Of a stretch of DNA of 64,000 nt, positions 25,101-37,100 are shown one piece after another. Source of the DNA: Gordionus sp. m RMFG-2023 (lineage: Eukaryota; Nematomorpha; Gordioida; Chordodea; Parachordodidae); contig NC_088777.1 of NCBI RefSeq assembly GCF_954871325.1, forward strand, positions 21,739,366-21,803,365, written 5' to 3'. A program made the translations under genes and the position numbers. The notes below the pieces were generated by a model. That model was not told where the DNA came from and ran no database searches. It worked only from the letters and a program-made list of their open reading frames with translations. Positions within the stretch are counted from its first letter, which is position 1. The number at the start of each line of letters is the position of its first letter.

Positions 25101-28100
25101 TGCTAAAATGAATTGCTAAAAAGCAATTAATCATAATCAATCAAAATTTTATTATGTATATTTTATTTAATGAAAATTTTTAAAACTTTTTTTAAAATAT
25201 ACTTAAATTATTTTTTTATTAAATGAAGGATACAGATTAAATATCATATAATATATAATTTTATTTTGAGTTAATATTATTATAAAAGAAATATTTTCAT
25301 AGCTTATTAAAACATAAATAAATTTTTTTCAATTTTAAAAATACAAATATATATCCGTAAGAGGGCGTTATATGCGTAAATATGTAAGTATCATTTTAGG
25401 AAACCGGAATGATGATTGGATAGCGCTTTTTATATATTTGGGTATATATACATATGAAAAACCTAAAAATTAAAAAAAAATTTAGGTTTCTTTGATGTTT
25501 AATTTATGAGTAGGTTTAGAATAGTAAAATAATGGAAATTTTCTAAGGTAAATATTGCTGGCGTTATTTATCAAAATCTCTTAATTTTGGTTTTATATGT
25601 GTATATTTACGTGCTAAGCATTATCCTAAAAAATATTTTGATTTGACCGATTGCCGAGCTCAAAACCGACCACTTACTAAATATTCGATTGACCAAATTT
25701 ACTAGTAATATAATTTGAAAAATGTTGATTTTCGTATTATATATCTATAAATACGTGTAAAACATAATTCTAAAAAATATTTTTAAAATATCGCTATTTG
25801 GCGGATAACCGACTCGTAGCCCACCCAATGACTAAATAATGAATTGCTGGCGTTTTAAATCAAAATATCTTAATTTTTGTTATATACGTGTATATTTACG
25901 TGCTAAGCATTATCCTAAAAAATTTTTTGAAAATAATTTGATTTGACCGATTGCCGAGCTTAAAACCGACCATTTACTAAATATTCGATTGACCAAATTT
26001 ACTAGTAATACAATTTGAAAAATGTTGATTTTCGTTTTATATATCTATAAATACGTGTAAAACATAATCCCAAAAAATATTTTTAAAATATAGCTATTTG
26101 GCGGATAACCGACTCGTAGCCCACCCAATGACTAAATAATGAATTGCTGGCGTTATTTATCGAAATATCTTAATTTTTGTTTTATACGTGTATATTTACG
26201 TGCTAAGCATTATCCTAAAAAATTTTTTGAAAATAATTTGATTTGACCGATTGCCGAGCTTAAAACCGACCATTTACTAAATATTCGATTGACCAAATTT
26301 ACTAGTAATACAATTTGAAAAATGTTGATTTTCGTTTTATATATCTATAAATACGTGTAAAACATAATCCCAAAAAATATTTTTAAAATATAGCTATTTG
26401 GCGGATAACCGACTCGTAGCCCACCCAATGACTAAATAATGAATTGCTGGCGTTATTTATCAAAATATCTTAATTTTTGTTTTATACGTGTATATTTACG
26501 TGCTAAGCATTATCCTAAAAAATTTTTTGAAAATAATTTGATTTGACCGATTGCCGAGCTTAAAACCGACCATTTACTAAACATTCGATTGACCAAATTT
26601 ACTAGTAATACAATTTAAAAAATGTTGATTTTCGTTTTATGTATCTATAAATACGTGTAAAACATAATCCCAAAAAATATTTTTAAAATATCGCTATTTG
26701 GCGGATAACCGACTCGTAGCCCACCCAATGACTAAATAATGAATTGCTGGCGTTATTTATCAAAATATCTTAATTTTTGTTTTATACGTGTATATTTACG
26801 TGCTAAGCATTATCCTAAAAAATTTTTTGAAAATAATTTGATTTGACCGATTGCCGAGCTTAAAACCGACCATTTACTAAATATTCGATTGACCAAATTT
26901 ACTATAAATTCTTAGTTATAACATTTATATAATTTTTGTATTAACACTTAAAATTTATGCATCTTAAATTATGTTTTATACGTATTTATAGATACATAAA
27001 ACGAAAATCAACATTTTTCAAATTGTATTACTAGTAAATTTGGTCAATCGAATATTTAGTAAATGGTCGGTTTTAAGCTGGGCAATCGGTCAAATCAAAT
27101 TATTTTCAAAAAATTTTTTAGGATAATGCTTAGCACGTAAATATACACATATAAAACAAAAATTAAGAGATTTTGATAAATAACGCCAGCAATTCATTAT
27201 TTAGTCATTGGGTGGGCTACGAGTCGGTTATCCGCCAAATAGCGATATTTTAAAAATATTTTTTGGGATTATGTTTTACACGTATTTATAGATACATAAA
27301 ACGAAAATCAACATTTTTCAAATTGTATTACTAGTAAATTTGGTCAATCGAATATTTAGTAAATGGTCGGTTTTAAGCTCGGCAATCGGTCAAATCAAAT
27401 TATTTTCAAAAAATTTTTTAGGATAATGCTTAGCACGTAAATATACACGTATAAAACAAAAATTAAGATATTTTGATTTAAAACGCCAGCAATTCATTAT
27501 TTAGTCATTGGGTGGGCTACGAGTCGGTTATCCGCCAAATAGCGATATTTTAAAAATATTTTTTGGGATTATGTTTTACACGTATTTATAGATATATAAA
27601 ACGAAAATCAACATTTTTCAAATTGTATTACTAGTAAATTTGGTCAATCGAATATTTAGTAAATGGTCGGTTTTAAGCTCGGCAATCGGTCAAATCAAAT
27701 TATTTTCAAAAAATTTTTTAGGATAATGCTTAGCACGTAAATATACACGTATAAAACAAAAATTAAGATATTTTGATAAATAACGCCAGCAATTCATTAT
27801 TTAGTCATTGGGTGGGCTACGAGTCGGTTATCCGCCAAATAGCGATATTTTAAAAATATTTTTTAGAATTATGTTTTACACGTATTTATAGATATATAAT
27901 ACGAAAATCAACATTTTTCAAATTATATTACTAGTAAATTTGGTCAATCGAATATTTAGTAAGTGGTCGGTTTTGAGCTCGGCAATCGGTCAAATCAAAA
28001 TATTTTCAAAAAATTTTTTAGGATAATGCTTAGCACGTAAATATACACAGATAAAACCAAAATTAAGAGATTTTGATAAATAACGCCAGCAATATTTACC

Positions 28101-31100
28101 TTAGAAAATTTCCATTATTTTACTATTCTAAACCTACTCATAAATTAAACATCAAAGAAACCTAAATTTTTTTTTTAATTTTTAGGTTTTTCATATGTAT
28201 ATATACCCAAATATAAAAAAAGCGCTATTCAATCATCATTCCGGTTTCCTAAAATGATACTTACATATTTACGCATATAACGCCCTTTTACGGATATATA
28301 TTTGTTAATTTTTAAAATTGAAAAAAATTTATTTATGTTTTAATAAGCTATGAAAATATTTCTTTTATAATAATATTAACTCAAAATAAAATTATATATT
28401 ATATGATATTTAATCTGTATCCTTCATTTAATAAAAAAATAATTTAAGTATATTTTAAAAAAAGTTTTAAAAATTTTCATTAAATAAATTATACATAATA
28501 AAATTTTGATTGATTATGATTAATTGCTTTTTAGCAATTCATTTTAGCAATTCAGTATTTAGTCATACCGATTAATACAAGGTCATCTGCATATAATAGC
28601 TCCCAGGGAAGTCCTTCACGCATTTTTCAGATACCACATCCATTACTAAGATAAATAATAATGGACTCAGCACAGATCCTTGATGAAGTCCTACCTTCAC
28701 CTCAAAGCTTTCACTATCACCATAATCCGTCCGTATAGCTGTTTGTGCTCCCATATACATTGCCATCACTGCGATAACCAACCATTCATCCACACCTGAT
28801 TTTCTCGAGGCCTATCTAGTAACCTCACGCGGCACCCTGTCAAATGCTTTCTCCAAATCAACAAACGCATAATAGAGTTTCTTTTCCTTCTCAAGATATT
28901 TCTCCTGTATTTGTCTCACCACAAAAATTACATCTGTCGTGCCTTTTCCCGATGTAAAGCCAAACTGCATTTCATCAATTTTAGTTTGTTCCCGCATTCG
29001 CTTCTCTAACACCCTCTCAAATACTTTAATTGCATGTTCCAAGAGTTTAATAGCTCTGTAAGACCCGCAATCTAAAGGATCACCTTCCCCCTTGTATACT
29101 GGGATAATTATACTTCTTCACGTCCTCGGGAATAGTTTCTTCTGTGACAATTTGATTGGCTAAATTCATTAACCATTCAATCCCTAAATCATCAAAAACT
29201 TTAAACATCTCTGATACCACCATCGTTAAACCCGATGCTTTCCCTTTTTTCATCTTTTTCACTGCTCTCTTTATCTCGTCCTTTCCAAATTTACACCCTG
29301 GACCTTATACCTGTGCACAACTAACATTATTATCCCATTCATTTTCTTCGTTCAAAAGTCCTTCCATGTAGATCTTCCAGGTGTTCTTAATATCACTACT
29401 ATTAATCACCATTTTTCCTTGCATATTCAAACATTTAACATCTGCCACATCCTACCTCTTTTTTGCCATCTGCTTTGCCATTCGAACCACATTTCCCATT
29501 CCATCAGCGCATTCCATTTCTTCAGCAAACTCCTGCCTTTTTTCTTCTTGCGCCTTCGCTATTAATTTCTTAGCATTTCTTTTCGTCATCTTGTAAATAT
29601 CGTTATCACTATTTTTTTTACTGTTATAACATTCTTTGAAGCACCTCCGTTTCTCGTCCACAGCTTTCGCTACCTCCGGGTTCCACCACCAAGTCTCCTT
29701 ATGTCTAGGCGTCCATCCACATACCTCCTCAGTTGTCATCACCCAGGCTTTCTTCATGGCTTCCCACTTCTCATTTACCCCAGATGCTTGTGCCACCTCC
29801 GCCTTACTAATCGTCAATGTCATATTTAATTGACGTCTAGCATTCTCTTCCTTCAATTTCCAAACCTTCAGCCTTGGCACAAACTTTCTTTTAGTGATTC
29901 TGGCATCCTTAAAAATGAGATCTCCTATAACTAGTAGATGCTTATTAATGCATTCCTCTCCCGGTATCACTTTTACATTTTTTACTGTACATCTATCACA
30001 TCTCCTTAATAACAAATAATCCACTGCACTTTTGGTATTACCCGACTTATAAGTCACCAGCTTCTCTGATTCTTTCTTAAACATTATATTACAGACAATC
30101 TTATCCATAGCATCACTAAAATCGAAGATCCTCTCCCCTTTAAGTTTTTTCATGCCGTAAATGAACCCTCCATGCGCTCCTTCATAACCCTCACTACTCG
30201 CTCCCACATATGCATTCAGATCACAAGCCAGGATAACCCCCTCTTCATTTGCCAGTCTCGATGTCACCCCCGACTGTCCCAAAATAATCTTTCTCTTCTT
30301 CACTTCTTCCAACCTGAGGAACATTTGCCGAGATAATATTATGCAGCTTTCTACCAAAAATCATCTTGATAACCATTATCTTGTTATCTAGCCTTCTCAT
30401 TTCAACTACTTTGTCTACCAATCTCTCCGCAACCAATACTCCAACTCCAGCCTTACCATCATTACTTCCTTGCCAAAAGAATTTATACTTTTCACTAGTC
30501 TTGCCAATCATTCTTGTCCCATTTCCTCATCTGGTCTCCTGTATGCAACACACATCTATATGCCTTCTATGCAGTACATCGACCACTTCTCCCTCTCTTC
30601 CCGTCATACTCCCAAAATTCCATGTCGCAATCCGTACTCGATCCCCCGTAAACTGGTTTCTCCACTTTTTATCAAGTCGTTTATGGCCGTCATATGTTTC
30701 ATTTTCATGAATCGTGGTTCCACCAGGTTTTCCATCCTTCTTTTTGTCGTAGGCTGATGAGGAGGCCCACGGGGTACTTTGGACTGTACCCCGCCCATGC
30801 TTTGTTGTAACCATAATCTTTAATTAAAATAAATGATTTTTAAAATCTCTGAATAATTATTTATATTATCAATATACCAATGATTTTTAATTAATTTAAT
30901 AATCTCTTTCAGATTGATATCATTGCTCGTTTCATTTACAACTTTACTATGAGTGAAAGGTAAATCTATATTAAATTTATTTTTAATTCTCTAATTTCAT
31001 CTTAAAAATATTTTGTAACTTAATTGGTTTTTTAACTCTACCCCCAAACGGGACAGAGCGTCAGCACATTTGTTTTGATTACCAGGTCTATGAATTATCT

Positions 31101-34100
31101 CATAGTCATAATTTAATAGCTTCGTCGCCCACCGTATTAAACGGTTATTTGTTATTTTATTTAGGTCTCTTTTATCACCTAAGCTATATTTTAAAGGTTT
31201 ATGATCCATAACCAAAATAAAATGTCTTCTATAAATACATTGATGAAACTTCTCGATAGCGAACATGATCGCCGAAGCCTCCCGATCAATGGTGGCGTAA
31301 TTATTTTCAACCGCCGAAAGTGTCCTCGATGCTTAAGCAATCGGTTTCTTTTGACCAGTAAGAAATCGGTGTTCAATAACAGCTCCTAGACCATCTTTGG
31401 AAGCGTCACAAGAAAACTACAGGAATATCAGCTGAATAAGGAATGTATCTTCTATTGATAATATTTTTTCAACTCTATTAAATATTTCATTTTCTTTAGC
31501 TGACCAAAACCAACTCACATTTTTACTCGTTAGTCGGTGTAAGTCGCACAAATAAAATGTAAATTTTTTATGGCATTAATCTTATCTTCTATAGGGTGAA
31601 TTCCGAATTCGTCAATAACATGACTTAAATAAGTAACTGACTTTTCTCCAATTGTAATTTTATCGGTCGTCATTGTCAGTTCAGCCTTATCAAATCTTCT
31701 TAATACTTCTTTAAGATTAACTATATGATCAAAATTATTGTCGCCCACACGTCGTCTAAAAATACGCCATAGGAATTCCCTTTAATAGGGTTTGCATAAA
31801 GCGTTGAAATATTATCGGAGCGCTAGTCAACCAAAAGGGATTCTTTGGTATCGGTACATGAGGTCCCATTCTGGATTAACTCCGAATTGTAAAAATGCAT
31901 CTCTTAAATTTATTTTAGAAAATATTTTACTACCAGCGATCCTATTTGTCAGGTCGACGAAAGTTGTTAGTAGATCGTTATCTATCGTTAAATATTTGTT
32001 GATTGTTAAACGAAAATCTCCGCATGTCCGCACGGCACAGATTTCTTTAAAATATTAACCGTTGGCGTAGCCCAAATGATTGGAATTGAGTTCTAGACGG
32101 TAGGGCAATTGGCATTGTGTTTAGTTGTATCTTGATGATGGCTTCCTTGGATTTTATTTGTCCTAATTTTTTTTAAAAAACTTTCGAAAATTTTGAAACA
32201 ATAGTATTTAAACTGGAAAATTTCATATTTATATTATTAATCCGAAATTCTTCCGGAAGTTTTATATCAAATTCTTTAAGAAAAAGCATTCCGAATATAA
32301 TTGAATTCTCACCTTTAACTAGGTATAAATTTTGAAATATTCTTTACTTCGACTTCCACTAAACATTTACCCAAATTTCAATTTGATATGGTTATATTCC
32401 TCTGGTTTATATGCACGCAATAATGATGGTTTGCCTATGCGACTCCAGGTAACCTCATCTATCACACTACACGCAGCACCGGTATCAAATTCCATAGGCT
32501 GCACCCCATTTATCTTCGGATCGATTGTAGCTTTATTAGCAAATGACAGACGAAGTGTCCGTGGTAGAATTATTTGTATAGCATGCGTTCTACTATCTTT
32601 CGCTATGTGGTTTGCCTTAGCATATTACTTTCTTTTGGTTGAAATTAAGTTTAAAACTTGATTTATAATTATTAGGAGTATAATTATTATGGTTGAATTT
32701 GTTAGCATTATAATTATTATTATTGAATTTATTAACGTTATTATATTTATTATTTCTAAAGTAAGTATTTTTGGAACCTTGTGTAGGCTTATGTTTAATT
32801 ATTTTATTAACTTCTGCCTGGGTTTCCTTCTCCAATGAATACAGCCGATCACTAAACACACAGTATCTTCAAAAATTATATTTCCTTCAATATATTTTGA
32901 CCGAAGTTCTTTGTTCAGCTCAGGCAACCCTACTCCTAAGATAAAAAATATTTCTTAAAAGTTCCTCAACCGGCTATTTAAAATTACATACAGTGCAAAT
33001 ACTTTTCAATTTGATCGAAAAATGGACAATAGTTTCACCACCTCTTTTTAAAGTATAAAAATTTTTGCGATGTAGGAAAATACTAGATATATTCTTAAAT
33101 ATTTTCTCTAAACTATCAAGTAAAGTTATATAATTAATGCTCTAAATTATTTGGGTAGTGAAAATTTTTTATTTTAATTAAATTATCGGTACCTATGTAT
33201 TCTAATAACATTTTTTTTGATCAACTTTATTTTTTACTTTGAAGATAGTTCTTAATTATATCAATAATCCTGAATATTCACTTTTTCTTTGACGGTTTCT
33301 GGAATATGGAATTGAGTAGAAGTTTGTGTTTCTTCGTTTTTCTTCAAAAATATCTTCTTTGAGTCTTCGTGCATAGTTTAATTTTACCTTTTTATTTAAT
33401 ATGTCTTTTTTTTAAATAAAAATAATCGTCGCCAAATGAAATGAAGTGATTTATTTATGTATAAATATATTATATGTTTACAATAAGAAAATATATATCC
33501 ATATATACTTTTACAAAATCGTTTATCTATTTAATCTATTATTATAAATTGTAACTTAAAACCAAATTAACAAAATACAATTTATATTTATAATACATTA
33601 CACTTCTTTACTGCTTGAATTATTATAATGAAGTTGTGCCACCCAACAACATCTTTGTATTTAATTTATAATACCCTAATCCTGATTTAGCGTCAGAACT
33701 TTTTCCTTCTACTGGCACAGGTTGAAGAATACCTTTATTTTCATTTCCCAAACCTGTCCATTTTCCAGCCCATACCTTTAAATTTGATTAAAAAATAGTT
33801 AAAATTTAGTTGGGTAGCACAATAGTAATTCAAAGTAAAGAAGGTATGACGCCTTCAGAATTATTTCTGGATCGAAGGACCAAGGTTCCATTTGTTTTTT
33901 TAAACCAAACAATGGCAATATTATACATTCGGTGGGAGAGAGTTAAATAATTTGGGTCCGTTTATTCGATAATAAAGAAAAAAAATGGGGTCTTAAATCG
34001 AATAATTTAAACGAGAGTCCAAAATGTTAGCATGACGATCATGCTATACAACATTAAATTTTATACTTCTTTAGGTGGATATGGGTTCATTCCTAGTGAA

Positions 34101-37100
34101 TATAATACTTTAATTTTTCCTTAATGAAAATGATGTTAAGTAACAAATGTAGGCGTTTATGGTATATTGGATTATTACCATTCATGGACAATTGAGTATG
34201 GTTTTGTTTTTTCTTCCAATTCCTGGGAGGGTGTATAGTGTTTAACAGAATATTTTAATTTTCCCTGATTAAAAATGGTGTTAAGTAACAAATGTGTGAG
34301 AACTTGTGGCCAACATGCTAGGACCCTCGACATATTTATCTTATATCACTGGTGACCCGACTAATCCTTCAGTGAGGGAGCAGGAAGGAACGGGAGTAAC
34401 CACTGATGTTGTCAATCACGCCCATAATAAATACAACCGACATGATAAGAAAGAAAGAAACAATTCTTACTATAAAAACTAAAAAGCGAGACATAGAAAA
34501 TAAGATTATAAAAATGTATTCTAATTGTATACATTTTTCAAAGATTATTAAACATCGGATCTAAATTTTACTCGGGGAAATTTTTAGGTCCGGTGCGTAA
34601 TTATATTGTTGATCATTTTGGTCCGGAATTTTTAATAATTTTAAAAGGAAATTTAAAATGTGAGTAGTAAATATATTAAACGCGCAATTGTATGATTTTT
34701 TTTTTATATATTAATTGATAAAATTTAAATTTATTTTTAAAAATCGACCTAGTCAGGATTTTTAAATTTTTAAGCCCTGTAATTTTAATAAATTAATATT
34801 ATTTTTTTCTTATTGCTGGCCTGCAGATCTCTGATAATTATAATATAATTATTTAATTTGAGTTTAATTACTATCTAAAAACTTTTTTACTACAAAGGAA
34901 TTGTAAAAGCATTTATAAAGTAAACAGACAAATAATATGCACTAATTATATTCTTTCACTACTTGGTAAACGAAAAACTAGATACCAGCGATAAAGACGC
35001 TAGAGATCTTTTATCAATCCGCATAAAAGATAATGGCGGTGTTGATTGTTGGGCCCCTGAGCGGTATAATTTACCCCCTGATTACCGTTTCGATAAGCGG
35101 AAGAATTACGAAAATCGTTTTCCTAAAACGTCAAAGCCTAAATACATTGAAGAGACATACGAATCGCACGTAAATCTGAATCTGTTTATTTTATTCTTCG
35201 TTTCTTAATCATTTTGCATCCTAAAACTACCGAAATGGTCAATTAACGTCTATAATTATTAATTTTTCGAATTTTTCGGGCTTAATTTGTGAATTCTATT
35301 TAAGAAAAATATTTTATTTTATTTATAAAAGCATTTTATTTTATTTTATTGAATTTAAAAATAAAAATAAAAATTATTATTAATTCCACCAATTTTAGAC
35401 ATTTGATATCTGTTTATTTGTTTGACTCTTTCCTCATATACGTTTAATTTACATTTAGAAACTTATTCGTAATTCGATTCTTATTCCATAGACCGCTACT
35501 ATATTTGGGATTTTATTTTTAACTTGTATTTATTTATAATATTCTGATTTGTACCAACTTTTATCTAATCCAAGTTAATAATATTTTCGATCATTGTGTG
35601 AAATTTCTTTAGAAATATTTGTTTTATTTTTGTAAATGATTCAATAAATAATTATTAGATGTATAATTTTATAAATATGACATAGTTAACCGATATATAA
35701 AAAAATTGCAATCACTACTTACCCTGATAGAATAAAAATTTTCAAACTGCCAATATTATTTTTTATTCTATCCAATTCTTCAGTCTGATGACAGACTTTG
35801 AGTATATGAATTAAAATCACTCTTAAGTTTTTACACTCTTTGTGAGCACAAATTAAACGTTGCAACGCAGCGTTTCAAAAGGCATATAAAAAACGTAAAC
35901 GCAGCCATGTTTAAATTGATGCGTTAAGTTTTATTTTTTCTATATGAAGCATTTAAATTTAAAACATTAAAACAAAAAAATCACTACAAAACCTTTCTTG
36001 CCTAGCAGGGAAAATAATTCTACTTCAATGGAATCAAAAATTTTTAGAGACAAACTTAAAATTTTACAAATTATTAAATTTTTATATTTATATTTTATTA
36101 AATTTATTTATGAAAATATTTTATATTAAACTATGTTACATATTTAATTTTTATATACAATGATATTATTAAATTGAATATTAAGAAAAATTTAATTGGT
36201 ATATCCCTTAATTTCTATCATGTTAATTTGCACACTATTTTAGATGTAGCCAATTGCGCTATTTTAAAACTTGAGGAATGAACCTCAAACTTAAAATAAT
36301 ATTAATTCTATTCTCTTACAACATGATAAAATTGAAATTTCCATATAATTTAAGACATATAATTCAATTTTATAGTGTTATACTAAATAAGATTTATCTG
36401 TTGCTTCTATAAATAGATTTTCAATATCAACCATACTAATTAAATGATATAACTAAATTAAATGAATATTAAGAAAAATTTAATTGATATATCCCTTAAT
36501 TTATATGTTAATTTGGACATTAATATAATTTGAATGTTAAGAAAAATTAAATTGATATATCATTTAACTTATATTAAATGGGCCATTCCATGTCAAATCG
36601 ATCAAAAAAGGCACTTTTTCGGCCGAACCCTTTTAAAATTGTTAAAATTTTCTGGAATTATTTAAATAGGTAAAAAAATGAGAAAGCCGTTTATTTTAGC
36701 TCGCTAGCACACCTGGTTCTCGAAATATAGGGGCTCAAAAATACAAAAAAGAGCCACTTTGGAATCTGTAAAATTTTTAAAATGCATTTATCTCAAAAAA
36801 TATTTATAGTAAAAAGAATTATAATATATCATTTTGTAGGTAAAGAAATTCTCTAATGGGCTAAAAAAATAATATATATTGGCGCCATTATAGGCTTTTA
36901 ACATCCGGTTTACCTATATTGCTTTACCTGTATTTTTAAACAAAATAGTGAGTTTGTTTTCGAATTTTGTTTTGCTTTTTATTTAGACACCTTTTATAAA
37001 TATTTATACAATGTCAAAACCTTGGCGACGCTATCGACATTTCTGAAATATACATTTTTACCAAAAATTGAAGAAAAAAGTAGATGGCGCTAATGGTTGA

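Larger units (their letters stand above)
24120..30812 (-). mobile_element. RTE-like LINE inserted in gypsy A, itself split by a palindromic element
   Basis: Flanked by ATAATCCTTAA (24109-24119) and ATAATCTTTAA (30813-30823), an 11-bp duplication with one mismatch. Without the inner insertion it is about 3.2 kb, the usual RTE length. Minus-strand order: endonuclease (RIATWNFGSMTGREGEVVDV, then CCIQETR) near 30,530-30,620; linker WWWNPEVAKAVDEKRR; RT (GKASGLTMVVSEMF, FGFTSGKGTTDVIF, FVDLEKAFDRVPREV, GLHQGSVLSPLLFI, YADD) to 28,580; then after the insertion NSEEDMRDKISKWK and a C-x2-C zinc segment, and DKFCYLGDML to about 24,490 with the conserved C-terminal tail to about 24,180. Frames shift several times, so it is inactive. 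Confidence 0.85.
22885..33602 (-). mobile_element. Ty3/gypsy element A (fossil), split by a LINE
   Basis: Minus orientation, flanked by CTTC at 22881-22884 and 33603-33606. The LTRs are 22885-23045 and 33437-33602. The order gag, protease, reverse transcriptase, RNase H, integrase fits metazoan Ty3/gypsy elements. Without the 6.7-kb LINE insertion it is about 4 kb. It is broken, with well over half a dozen interruptions. The LTRs are near-identical over most of their length but diverge toward one end, suggesting moderate age, and it must be older than the LINE in it. Confidence 0.85.
21655..34444. mobile_element. Long inverted-repeat element carrying a host exon; host of three later insertions
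   Basis: Both ends read CATGTCGGTT inward (left 21655, right ends 34444). The arms are inverted copies: left arm 21,655-22,884 continuing at 33,607-33,650, right arm 33,808-34,444. Shared landmarks include GAGTGGTTACTCCC, GGACAATTGAGTATGGTTTT, TTATCGAATAAACGG and GGCGTTATACCTTC. The right arm is shorter because of deletions. The centre is a decayed GPATCH3 exon 7 fragment. A gypsy element later entered the left arm. No transposase and no clear target duplication were seen. The frame at 21684-21965 lies in the arm and has no family signal. Confidence 0.75.

Noticed and set aside
25541-28095. Centromeric or other satellite DNA
   Set aside because: The 300-bp units sit in inverted arms bounded by 9-bp target duplications inside a LINE, so they belong to a mobile element.
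25080-28570. Polinton/Maverick with long TIRs
   Set aside because: No capsid, polymerase or integrase coding, and a 9-bp rather than 6-bp target duplication.
29156-30757. Several plus-strand frames of 65-114 codons
   Set aside because: All are antisense shadows of the minus-strand LINE endonuclease and RT.
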